From the NCBI GenBank assembly GCA_943735955.1, contig OX030955.1, forward strand, positions 1,619,234-1,683,233: a stretch of DNA of 64,000 bases, written 5' to 3'. The notes under the pieces are model-generated. The model was not told the origin of the DNA, made no database searches, and was given only the letters and a program-made list of their open reading frames with translations. Origin of the DNA: Piscicola geometra (Eukaryota > Annelida > Clitellata > Hirudinida > Piscicolidae). How positions within the stretch are numbered: the first letter of the stretch is position 1; each line of letters begins with the position of its first letter. The translations under genes were made by a program, and so were the position numbers. This document shows, in pieces, positions 13,412-32,443 of this stretch.

Positions 13412-13740
13412 AATTTATGCAAATGAGATTAACGATTAACATAGACAAATTTCCAATGTTTAAATAGCTGTATGGTAATAAAACGGTGTTGCTAACAGGC
13501 AAAAGAAAATACTTTAAATTAATAAGATTTTTTTTCATATTAGTTTAGTTTAGAGAGTTAAGAACCACGCAGATCTTTTGACTTCTATAATATTACTAGT
13601 AAAACATTTTGCTGATGACTTTTATTGCTCTGACCAAAAATATAAAGCTAAAACTTTTTATTAAACAATTTAGCATAATATTTCTGAATTTTTATAATAT
13701 TTTTTAGTTAAATAAAGTGGTTTCATCTATTTTTTAGGAT
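13412..13740 (+). repeat. Left arm of the outer long inverted repeat (partner 17245-17812)
   Basis: The segment ATGCAAATGAGATTAACG...AATAGCTGTATGGT (13418-13478) matches the reverse complement of 17729-17805 at roughly 80 percent by eye. Two further blocks, around CACGCAGATCTTTTGAC (13567) and ATTACTAGTAAAACATTTTG (13591), recur inverted at about 17258-17285 and 17655-17682. This arm seems to have lost the DNA between those blocks. It marks an old inverted-repeat transposon enclosing the island. Confidence 0.7.
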
Positions 13741-14204
13741 TACGATGGACTCGGTAATTGTTTATGTATATAAATAGGAATATCAATTTGAATAATTTTA
13801 ATGTGAACAGATTTGACATTATGAATAAAATTATTATTTCAAGTGAGCTGCGACATAAAGAAGAAAACCTTCCATAGCAGCAGCGGTTCCAGTGCTGGCA
13901 AGGACTTCTCCTTCACCCTCTATCGCAGCCTCGGCACCAGTGGCAAGACAGAAAATTGACAAAAATGATGATTGTGTTTTATGGTTTTGAGGATGATGTG
14001 GTGATGATTGTGCTGTGGTATGAGTGTTGGTACTGTAGTGATGATTGAATTTTTTTTGGTGGTGATAGTGATTTTTTGGCAGTGATTATCATGGTGGTGT
14101 GGGTGAGGTTGGATTATTGAGGTTGATTGTTTTTTTATATTTAAATTGATATATATACATATATTGGTAGTGGTCTAAAAACCGTTTTATTTAACAAATT
14201 TATT
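13741..14204. other. Non-coding, GATG/GGTGATGAT-rich DNA inside the transposon island
   Basis: Contains a short degenerate GTGATGATTG-type region around 13965-14130 and a TATATA run. No gene or clear repeat unit otherwise. Confidence 0.45.
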
Positions 14205-14276
14205 TGAAGAGCGCTTTTGTTCACTTAGTAAAGGGCGCTATACAAATCATTAGTGATTGATTGATTGATTGATTAT
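14205..14276 (+). repeat. Dispersed retroposon 3' tail ending in (GATT)n
   Basis: The sequence AGCGCTTTTGTTCACTTAG / TAAAGGGCGCTATACAAATC / ATTAGTGATTGATTGATTG is nearly identical to the tail of the LINE fragment at 43330-43425 and to the copy at 49240-49292, all on the plus strand. It is either a 5'-truncated LINE or a SINE sharing that tail. Confidence 0.75.
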
Positions 14277-14282
14277 TAATTA

Positions 14283-14515
14283 CTTTGAAAAGTATTCATA
14301 AAAGAAGTAAAGAAGCCTTCTTTATTGTTCATTTTACGATATATCTCGCCTCAGATAGTTTGCCGAAATATATACCAGATTTGACATTACTGAGTAAAAT
14401 TATTATTAATTACTCAAAAAATTATTTGTAAAAGAAGTAAAGAAGCCTAATTTATTGTTCATTTTACGATATATCTCGCCTCAGATAGTTTGCCGAAATA
14501 TATATCGTGAACTAT
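14283..14515 (+). repeat. Two tandem arm-like copies of the hairpin element family
   Basis: Copies at about 14297-14372 and 14424-14510 share AAAGAAGCC, TATTGTTCATTTTACGATAT and CGCCTCAGATAGTTTGCCGA. The same sequence forms the outer part of both arms of the hairpin at 14552-14948 and appears inverted at 16951-17025. The spacing of about 127 bp suggests a local duplication. Confidence 0.75.
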
Positions 14516-14551
14516 CATATAACTTTAACAAAATATGTATAAAAAAAAGAA

Positions 14552-14948
14552 GTAAAAGAAGTCTCAGTTATTGTTCATTTTACGATATATCTCGCCTCGG
14601 ATAGTTTGCCGAAATCTAAAATAATATGGCCGCTTTTTGTTCTTGTTAGAAACCAACAATCAGCTGATTCAAGAAATAAATAAACATTGCCATCAGCTGT
14701 TTTTATATTGCTCTGTCTATGCTTCCGAGTACGCTTTCCATAGTATCCCGTTAGAAACGGTACTCGGAAGCATAGACAGAGCAATAGGAAAAACAGCTGA
14801 TGGCAATATTTATTTATTTGTTGAATCAGCTGATGTTTGGTATCTAACAATAGCAAAAAGCACCATATTCTTTAGATTTCAGGAAAATATCCGAACGCAG
14901 ATATATCGTAAAATGAACAATTTCTAAGGCTTCTTTACTTCTTTTTAA
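14552..14948. mobile_element. About 400-bp near-perfect hairpin (foldback/MITE-like) element
   Basis: The left arm (14552-14745) and right arm (14757-14948) are inverted copies with a short loop. Matching blocks include TGTTCATTTTACGATATATC, ATCAGCTGATTC, GCCATCAGCTGTTTTT and TTGCTCTGTCTATGCTTCC, each with its complement in the other arm. It has no open frame of its own; two short open frames across it are mirror images of each other. Sequence relatives lie on both sides of it. Confidence 0.85.
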
Positions 14949-14972
14949 AATAATTTTTTAAGGTATATGATT

Positions 14973-16958
14973 GTTCACTGCATAGGGGGCGCCACGAGCA
15001 AAATATTGGGTGGGCCAACATGGCAAGTCGCTTATAAAAATTTGGTTAATTAATAGCCTTGCCTTTAATGGGGCCTAGAACCCTGTGTTCGTTTTTCCCT
15101 ATACCCTTCCCCTTTCAGTTCTCAATTTTCAACTCAATGGGCGACAGTATAGTGAGAAAATTTTAATTAATTTGTACAAATGATAATCAAAATTGCGTGT
15201 GGCGTGTGGTATAATGATTCATATTATATAAAATTGAAAACATTGAAAATTTACTCAAAATTATAGCCAGAAGTCGAAAATATAATACTGAAAATATAAT
15301 GATTTATATTACATAAAATTTGAAATAGTCACTTTCAAAAATTACCTTAAAAAATCAGAAATCACGATAAATGTCCATAGAGTTTTTTACGTAAGTCATT
15401 TAGACTGGCAAACTCATTTGCCACTGAAACAATGTTAATACTGTCCATCAAGTCAAGGTGCACACCTGACATCATGATTGAATTCAGTCTTTCCTGTCCC
15501 ATTGTCGATCGTAATTGCGTTTTTATTCGTCGCAGCCCGGAGAACGAACGTTCCCACGACGAAGTGGTGCTAGGAAGCCTGACTAGGGTTGCCACTGCTG
15601 GGTGTCAAGTCTCGCATCGGCATCGTTAAAGCAGGCAATAATCGCCGGAATGTTATCTGCGATGTTGTTATGTGACAGAAGAGCGAGTTCACTTTTGAGA
15701 TTGATGTGCTTGAGATGTGGGTGAAGACAAACGACTTCTTCCAACAGGTTTTCGTCTATCTGCGGGCCCACCGTAGCTGATCGAAGCAGCTGTTCTAGCG
15801 TGCTGGCTGGTTTTAAAGATTGGTCGTCAAGACGACAGCTGATCGTGTTATATAGCGAATCTACAGCCTCGTAATAGTGAGAACGCTGGAATGCTTTTAA
15901 TCATCAAACTGAAACTGTTCACCGTCACCTGTGTCACTGGAGCCGAGACGTGCTGCTCCTCGTTTTCACTGTATACAAACTGACTTTGCACGTCTCTCAA
16001 CATGTCTGTGCGTTTGCCGGAATTGTGGATGAATGTCACAATATGCTGAACAAACTCCAGTGTGCCGCTCAAAAATAGAAAAGATTTTCCCGATTCTGCT
16101 ATCAAATCAATCAATCAGTCAAATAGATTTCTATAGTGCTCTTTCTTCAAATTGCCGCCAGATTGAGACAGTGAGCCAGACAATGGACGAAATGAGCATT
16201 TGGTGAGCGTTCCTTCATCCGCTGAGCTTCTCCAGAAATTGCTCCGGACATTGCACTGGCTCCGTCGTAACCTTGACCATGTAGTTCACTGAAGGACAGT
16301 TGGCATCGTGTCATAACGTCAATCAGACGTACCGCCAGTATTTCCGCTTTCTGGCCAAAACCTTTTAGACTGTACAGTCCTAAAAATCTTCTTGGGCTGC
16401 TAACATCATGTTTGTCCATCGCTCAACAACATATCATCTGGACAATCAGTGAGGTCGTTGGTATCAACTTCGTCCATAATAACACCAGACGAGAGGACGT
16501 TTTCAACTTTTTAAATTCGTATTTTCGGTTGAGTGGATTGCGTGAGGAAACGCTTCATAGTTTAAACAAAGTTTAATATATCAATTAATGAATTAAGCCT
16601 TCAACTATAAAATAAACCTTTCACGAAACAAGACAAAAACACAAGAATCCAATAAAATTTAATACATAAATTGCTTGCAAATCCTTGCTTATTAGCTTCT
16701 TGTTAAAATTTAACTTTCCGCTCAGCGTCCCTTGCAACAATTATTCTACGTCAGCATCAGTGATGGGCAAATAGTTAACAAAATTTTGGTATATACTTTT
16801 TTTAGTTACAGGATAAGTAAAAAAATATATGGGTTAGTTGAAAAAATAGTTTCTAATAAAATAGTTTTAAATTTTTTATAAGTTAGAGCCTCGAATAGTG
16901 TTTTACTTTAAACAGTTGCCCACGTGGCCCACCCTGCTCCGCCCCCCATGGTTCACTG
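14973..16958. mobile_element. Decayed hAT transposon (14981-16950) with 8-bp target duplication GTTCACTG
   Basis: The 8 bases before the element (14973-14980) and after it (16951-16958) are both GTTCACTG. The ends are CATAGGGGGCG... and, read inward from the right, CATGGGGGGCGGAGC..., followed on both sides by GGGTGGGCCA blocks. This gives short imperfect terminal inverted repeats, as in hAT elements. The sequence left of the first duplication joined to that right of the second resembles the reverse complement of 14460-14535, which is an uninterrupted relative of the target. The element contains only fragments of a transposase. Confidence 0.9.
15362..16500 (-). pseudogene. hAT transposase remnant (ZMYM1/DUF4371-like), frame-disrupted
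   Basis: Conserved pieces lie in several frames on the minus strand. At 16147-16419 there is a catalytic-core segment with FLGLYSLKGFGQKAE, GQGYDGASAMSG and HFVHCLAHCLNLAA. At 15362-15595 there is a C-terminal dimerisation segment with TTSSWERSFSGLRRIKTQL. Between them are 15848-16114 and 15583-15771 with weaker similarity. The N-terminal zinc finger is not seen, and frame changes and stops separate the pieces, so this copy should be non-autonomous. The family is that of transposase-derived zf-MYM/DUF4371 proteins, known from memory only. Confidence 0.8.
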
Positions 16959-17025
16959 TATATATGACGGAAAACTATCTGAGGCGTATCGTAAAATGAA
17001 CAATAAATAAGGCTTCTTTACTTGC
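16959..17025 (-). repeat. Inverted partial copy of the hairpin-family arm, right of the hAT insertion
   Basis: AAAACTATCTGAGGCG, TATCGTAAAATGAACAATA and AAGGCTTCTTTACTT are the reverse complement of the motifs at 14297-14510. The hAT element at 14981-16950 inserted in or next to this family member. Confidence 0.75.
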
Positions 17026-17244
17026 TAATGAAAAAGACTTTTGAGATGATAGTAATGCTAATGCTAATGAAAAAGATTGCTGAAATGATGATGATGATGA
17101 TAGTGATGGTGGATGAATTTTCTTTAAGCATTGATGACTATTCATTTTCGAATATAGACTATATATGCTTTTGGAATCTATGGCAATCAATCCTTACACC
17201 TGCACCACTAAAACCACCAGCACTTGATTTTAAAGTAGTTGTTT
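17026..17244. other. Low-complexity (GATGAT/AATGCTAATG) DNA inside the island
   Basis: Short GATGATGATGATAG run near 17085-17110. No coding signal. Confidence 0.5.
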
Positions 17245-17812
17245 TATATATAACCATTATAGAGGTTAAAAGATCTGCGTGGGTTTTAACTTCCTAATGT
17301 TGTAAAAATGTACCAACATCATTATATTTTCATGGAAGTTTGATATAATCATCTTGTAGATTATTTGAATATGGATACTTAAGTCTTGACTGAATTATAC
17401 TTGTCAAATATGATTAGTTGAATTTTAATGTTTTGTTAATCATTAACAGTTAGTGCTTTGAGCTTCTGTGACTTCAATTGAAATATGTTTATCAGAGAAG
17501 ATTTCTCTTGTTCTTCAAGCTCTAATTATGAGAATTTTAAACATTTTTCAGGAATCTTTACTATTGAAAGAATAAAAAAATTCGATAAGATCAAACATTT
17601 TTTGTAATAATTTTTATGAAAATATGGCTCGATTTTAGTAGAATGAATAAAAGTCATCCGCAAAATGTTTTACTAGTAATATGGAAAAAAATATCTTATA
17701 AATTTAAATTATTTTATTTGGCCTATTAGCATTACCGATATTTCACCCTACAGCTATTTTAACATTGGAAACTTGGCTGCGTCAATCGTTAATCTAATTT
17801 GCATAATTTAAG
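17245..17812 (-). repeat. Right arm of the outer long inverted repeat
   Basis: Reverse-complement partner of 13412-13740. The best-matched part is 17729-17812 (AATAGCTGTAGGGT, GATTAACGATTGACG and ATGCAAATTAG on the minus strand). This arm is longer (about 570 bp against 330 bp) because it keeps DNA that the left arm lacks. It ends about 65 bp before the PUDP start codon. Confidence 0.7.
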
Positions 17813-17878
17813 AGTTTCTTAGCTAAACCTATCTGTGAAATTGTGCTTGATCCACGTTTTTTTAAAGTTGAAAGAATT

Positions 17879-18577
17879 ATGAATATAACACACATCATAT
17901 TTGATAATGATGGTTTGTTGGTGGACACAGAAGGGTTGTACGATGTTATTATACAAAAGATTCTTGACAAGTATGAAAAGAAATTCACAAAAGAATTGAA
18001 AAACAAGACGATGGGCTCAAAAAATAGAGAAGCAGCTAAAATTCTAATAAAAGCTTTGAATATACAAATGACAGAAGATGAGTATGATACTAAGCTCAAA
18101 GCTCTAATCCCTCAGTACTTATCTTCCACAACTTTGCTTCCTGGAGTTGAGGATTTGATCAACCATTTGCACAAGAATGACATTCCTATGGCAGTTGCTA
18201 CTGGATCAGACGAAGAATCATTCAAACTCAAAACCAAAAACCACAAAGAGTTATTTTCAAAACTTTCTCACACTGTGTGTGGCTCAGATAATGAAGTGAA
18301 GCAAGGCAAACCAGCCCCTGATATTTACCAAGTGGCTTTAAGGCGTTTTCCAAGCCCACCAGAGCCTCATAAAGTTTTGGTATTTGAAGATTCTTTGAAT
18401 GGAGTCAAAGCTGGTCTTGCTGCTGGAATGAATGTGGTGTGGGTTGTAGATATGAGATATTGCCCCTTTTCAAAGCAAGAAGTTGAAGATTTCAAAAGTG
18501 AAAAAGTTACCATTATCTACAATATGAAAGAAGTTGTCCCTGAAAAATTCAACCTACCTCCATTTTCAGTGGCCTAA
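17879..18577 (+). CDS. PUDP: HAD-family phosphatase, pseudouridine-5'-phosphatase-like, single exon (232 aa)
   Basis: A soluble Mg2+-dependent HAD hydrolase of the GS1/HDHD1 group, which dephosphorylates pseudouridine 5'-monophosphate in the characterised human member. All four HAD motifs are visible. Motif I is FDNDGLLVDTE, with the nucleophile Asp9 and acid/base Asp11. Motif II is AVATGSD. Motif III is the Lys of QGKPAPDIYQ. Motif IV is VLVFEDSLNGVKAGLAAGM. A helical cap separates motifs I and II. I chose ATG 17879 because it places FDNDG about 8 residues from the N-terminus as in relatives; upstream codons stay open only to a GTG at 17843. The gene has no introns, unlike its neighbours. 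Exact substrate is inferred. Confidence 0.9.
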   Translation: MNITHIIFDNDGLLVDTEGLYDVIIQKILDKYEKKFTKELKNKTMGSKNREAAKILIKALNIQMTEDEYDTKLKALIPQYLSSTTLLPGVEDLINHLHKNDIPMAVATGSDEESFKLKTKNHKELFSKLSHTVCGSDNEVKQGKPAPDIYQVALRRFPSPPEPHKVLVFEDSLNGVKAGLAAGMNVVWVVDMRYCPFSKQEVEDFKSEKVTIIYNMKEVVPEKFNLPPFSVA

Positions 18578-18791
18578 ATGTTTTTATATCATATGAATCA
18601 TATTTTTCATAATTTTATTTTTATTTCGCTTTTTTATTCATTACAATAATATTTAAATTTAAAAAAATGAAAGTTTCACAAATAAAATAGAGAAACACAT
18701 TTTTACAAAAATTGCGCTTCAAAGAAACATCTTATGAATGCTCTTCCTTTTCCTCACAAATCCTTTATCACGCGTTATTCGTAGCAACGCT

Positions 18792-21767
18792 ATGTCCAGT
18801 AGAGTTTATATTGGCAGATTAAGTAGTAGAACAACTGAGAGAGATATAGAAAAGTTTTTTAAATCCTATGGTAAAGTCCGTTTTGTAATGCTCAAAAATG
18901 GCTATGGATTCGTGGTTAGTTGACATTTTGTTTTTGCGTGTCTATCCTCATTGATGACAATTTCTTTCGGGTCTTAAAATCTTGAAGAAAATCACCCAAC
19001 GCAAATTTGTCTGAGAGATATATTGAAAATTAAAATTATAATTCGTCATTTACATCGAGATTTGATTTGATTACCATTCATTTAACAAACGTGGCTTAGT
19101 CGAAAATGTTGATGATGACAATCTTTCGGGTCTTAAATCTTTTGCAGACACTCACCCAACGCACATACTGTCTGAGACATTCTAAAAAACTAAAAAAGTT
19201 TTTTGTGTTTTCCACTATTTTTACATACGGCTATAATGATGACAAATCTTTCGGGTCTTAAATGTTTTGCAGACATCTACCCAACGCAAAATTTTTCTGA
19301 ATACCATTCAATATTTTTACATCATTTAAATTCTCTTAAATTTTTTTAAAGGATTACTGTTATTTGAATCACACATACCCATAGGATTTTGACGATGATA
19401 GAGATGCAGATGATGCTGTCTATGATATGCATGGCAAAGAACTCCATGGGGAAAGGTATTCCTTGTTTAGAAAAATCAGAATTTATTTTAATTGTTAATC
19501 AATTACTCAGTTATTTAAAACATTAATTTACAATCAATCTATTCAAAAACTGGCTGTATTAAAGTGTATGAAATAATCGCAACCACCATGCCATACAGGA
19601 TAATAGTGGAGCATGCCAGAGGTCCTTCAGGCAGATCCAGGAGCATGAGGGGAGCAATGCCAAGGTACACTGAGCTATGTAGCAGCCATCTTGTATGTCA
19701 AACATGTTAATAGATTTTCTTTGAACTGTTAATTAATTTTCATTATCTCATCCTCCTTGTGTTTTATTGGTCAGATATGGAGCTCCAATCAGAACAGGCT
19801 ACAAACTGAATGTAGAAAATCTCTCATCGCGAGTCAGCTGGCAGGTAAGCTAGCATGGTGGTGTGTGACAGGCATCTGAAATGAATGTCATTACGGCCTT
19901 GATTACCCGTCTAACTTCCACCTCCACTCACAACCAAAGCTGAAGGCTTAATGGCATAAGGCATATGGCGAGGACCATAGGGGCTCAGTGAGGACATTTG
20001 CATTAGGCCGTGGACCGCTGTGGCCAGCATCTGATTAATATCTGTGTGCTTGTGTGTGGTCGTGGTGCTGGTGGTGATGCAGTGACGGTTGGTCGTCATT
20101 GTGGCGGTGGAGACTGCATGCCAACCACCCATTGCGTTGTAGGATCTCAAGGACTACATGAGGCAGGCTGCTGACGTCACCTTTGCAGATGCACACAAGA
20201 TCCGCAAGAACCACGGGTGAGTTGCCCTTCTTGGTGTCACATGTGATTCTTATGCCTTGGTTTATTCAGCATACATGTTGATGATGACAAATCTTTCGGG
20301 TCTTAAATGTTTTGCAGATACTCACCCAACGCATACACTGTCTGAGACATGAAAGCAACCTTTTTATTTGAACTTAGTTTTAGATGTTTTTTTTGGGCCA
20401 CAGTGATGATACATCTTTCGGGTCTTAAATGTATTGCAGACACCTACCCAACGCATACACTGTCTGAGTGCCCTCAAATCTCATTTGTGTTCTTGTGTCA
20501 GCCTAATACGTTAGTTTTCATGGAAAGCTAAAAGCAAGTTCCCACCCTCAGAGTGGTGGAGTTTGCAACATACCACGACATGATGCGCGCGATTGACAAG
20601 CTGGATGGAACTGACCTGAATGGTCGGCGCATCAAACTCACCGAGGACTCGCACAATCGAAGGTATGTTGCGTTGCCTTTGCATTGTCAGTTTCTATAAT
20701 TACACAATCATTTTTTAGGGATTATCTTATTTCCACCACACTCATCTCTGCACAGTCGTTCAAGGAGTTACTCGAGGTCTCGGAGTAGATCTCGCAGCAG
20801 GAGGAAGAGGAGTGACAGTAGAGGTGACTCGAGGAGGAGGAGGAGGAAGAGCAGGAGTGGCAGTAGAGGTAGGAAAAGGAGTAAGAGTGGTAGCAAAGGT
20901 AGGAAAAGGAGTAAGAGTGGTAGCAGAGATAGGAAGAGAAGTGAGAGTGGTAGCAAAGGTAGGAAAAGGAGTAAGAGTGGTAGCAGAGATAGGAAGAGAA
21001 GTGAGAGTGGTAGCAAAGGTAGGAAGAGAAGTGAGAGTGGTAGTAGAGATAGGAAGAGAAGTCGCAGTGGTAAGAGGGGAGGGAGTGGAAGTAGAGACAG
21101 GAAAGGAAGTAAGAGTGGAAGTAAAGACAAGAAAAGGGAAGGGAGTGACAGTAGAGACAGGAAGAGAAGCAAGAGTGGTAGCAGAGATAGGAAGAGGGGA
21201 AGGAGTGGCAGTAGAGATAGGAAGAGGGGAAGGAGTGGCAGCAGGAGGAGGAGTAGAGATCGGAGACGGAGTGGCAGTAGAGATGGCAAGAGAAGTCGCA
21301 GTGGTAAGAGAGGAAGAAGCAGGGAGAGAAGTGGCAAGAGGAACTATAGAAAGAGGAGTGGATCTGATGAACGGAAAAGTGGTGGAAGGAGAAGGCACAG
21401 CAGGAGTAGAAGTGGAGGAAGGAAGAGAAACAGAAGTCGTAGTAGCAGTGAAAAGAAGGAGAAGAGCAGAAGTGTCAGTGCTGAGAAGGTGATGAGCAAT
21501 GGGAGAAAGAGTGAGGAGAGGGTGGAGAGGAGTGAGAGCAAGGACCGGAATGGTGCAAGAGGTGAGAGTGAAGAGAAAGAAGGCAGTCCTGATGCAAGGA
21601 GAAGCAGGTCAAGGAGTGAGGATGCAGAGAAGGATGAGCCTAGAAGTGATGATGAGGATAGACAGAGCAGGAAGAGAAGCGCTTCGGCAGAAAGGGAAGA
21701 GGGAAGGAAGAAGGCTAGATCTGCAAGCTCTGACCGACCGTCTCACCATGACTCTGACACTGAATGA
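18792..21767 (+). CDS. SRSF6: SR splicing factor of the SRSF4/5/6 (B52) type, two RRMs plus RS domain, 508 aa
   Basis: A nuclear pre-mRNA splicing regulator. Exons are 18792-18914, 19385-19455, 19599-19664, 19775-19844, 20143-20216, 20552-20662 and 20756-21767, all phase-consistent (1,527 nt). RRM1 starts at residue 3 with [20 protein letters not shown] (RNP2) and has [20 protein letters not shown] (RNP1, joined across intron 1). A short Arg/Gly/Ser hinge follows, then RRM2 with [20 protein letters not shown] and [19 protein letters not shown]. The SWQDLKD heptapeptide marks the two-RRM SR proteins. The last exon is a long RS domain from tandem AGGAAGAGAAG-type units. The in-frame ATG at 18792 matches the usual MSSRVYIG start. 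Introns 1 and 5 carry snoRNAs. Which vertebrate paralogue it best matches is not decided. Confidence 0.93.
18944..19020 (+). ncRNA. C/D-box snoRNA, copy 1 (intron 1 of the SR gene)
   Basis: Box C TGATGA is at 18952-18957 and box D CTGA at 19011-19014. Between them are the blocks CTTTCGGGTCTTAA and ATCACCCAACGC, shared with four more copies. The flanking stem is weak here (TATC/GATA core). This copy differs most from the others in its middle part. Confidence 0.8.
19105..19180 (+). ncRNA. C/D-box snoRNA, copy 2 (intron 1 of the SR gene)
   Basis: Box C TGATGA is at 19113-19118 (or 19110) and box D CTGA at 19172-19175. A terminal stem AATGT/ACATT closes the molecule. The guide-like block ATCTTTCGGGTCTTAA follows box C directly; CTCACCCAACGC precedes box D. 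Confidence 0.88.
19228..19306 (+). ncRNA. C/D-box snoRNA, copy 3 (intron 1 of the SR gene)
   Basis: Box C TGATGA is at 19237-19242 and box D CTGA at 19297-19300. The closing stem is GG(C)TAT/ATACC with one bulge. The conserved blocks ATCTTTCGGGTCTTAA and TACCCAACGC are both present. Confidence 0.85.
20273..20351 (+). ncRNA. C/D-box snoRNA, copy 4 (intron 5 of the SR gene)
   Basis: Box C TGATGA is at 20279-20284 or 20282-20287 and box D CTGA at 20342-20345. The terminal stem CATGT/ACATG differs from copy 2 (AATGT/ACATT) by a compensating pair. Guide-like blocks are identical to copies 2, 3 and 5. Confidence 0.88.
20394..20473 (+). ncRNA. C/D-box snoRNA, copy 5 (intron 5 of the SR gene)
   Basis: Box C TGATGA is at 20404-20409 and box D CTGA at 20464-20467. 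The closing stem is GGGC(C)AC/GTGCCC, unrelated in sequence to the stems of copies 2 and 4 but again complementary. The two conserved internal blocks are present. Confidence 0.87.
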
Positions 21768-22202
21768 TGTCCACGCTGTTTCTATTGTACATACTGTAAA
21801 CCGCATTCGTGTAGTTATGATCATTTTAATTTTTTATCGACTCATTAATTGATTACGAATAATAAAAAATGTAATAAATGATTTAAAAGATCTTCGTATA
21901 TTTATGTTGAAAATAAATGTGAGTCTTGCCGCTGGGTCTAATGAAAATGTTAAAAAATTAAAAAGCTATAAAAATTTAGACAATTCCCCATTTCGATCCT
22001 AATAGGAATTTTGCTTATCAACTCGTATTCCATACATTCCTTTGGAAGCTTTCCTTCCAGCTGAATGCGGGTAACTCTCGCATGAGCGAAGCACCGACAT
22101 TTGTAGTGAAAGATTTGAAAACGTTCGACAGCGTGGCATGCGACGTTCGTTCATCGGAGCAGACGCATGTATAAAAGAGAGGCAAGCGAGGCGAGAGCAA
22201 AA
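21768..22202. other. SR-gene 3' region and promoter-proximal space before the neurexin-like gene
   Basis: AATAAAAAATG near 21858 and AAAATAAATG near 21909 are candidate poly(A) signals. No coding signal before the signal-peptide exon at 22203. Confidence 0.5.
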
Positions 22203-32193
<9,991 letters not shown>

Positions 32194-32443
32194 ATGGCGC
32201 ACGCATTTTTTCACCGTTTCAAACTTTTCGTAAACAAGCGGCACGACAGATTGATATATTTTACAACTCTTTAAACCCATTTCATGAACTATCGACCCTT
32301 CTCCTGCGGCTCCCCGCTGTTCTCTCATAAAGTGCCGAAACCAGCGTACAAATTCAAAAATTAGTGAGGAATAAGCCGCAATTATATTATATGCGGCATC
32401 AAAAACTACTTCTTTGAAAAAAAGTCAAGGTAAATACAAAAGT
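32194..32443. other. Short convergent intergenic space (neurexin-like / CHAF1A)
   Basis: 250 bp between two stop codons on opposite strands. No distinct feature beyond possible shared 3' ends. Confidence 0.5.

Noticed and set aside
14575..14927. Two overlapping short open frames on opposite strands with similar products
   Set aside because: The similarity follows from the hairpin: both are readings of inverted arms, not a protein family.
20760..21541. Leu/Ser/Pro-rich frames on the minus strand and Val/Gly/Glu-rich frame on the plus strand
   Set aside because: They are shadows of the RS-domain exon of the SR protein, which is fixed by splice phase and RRM exons.
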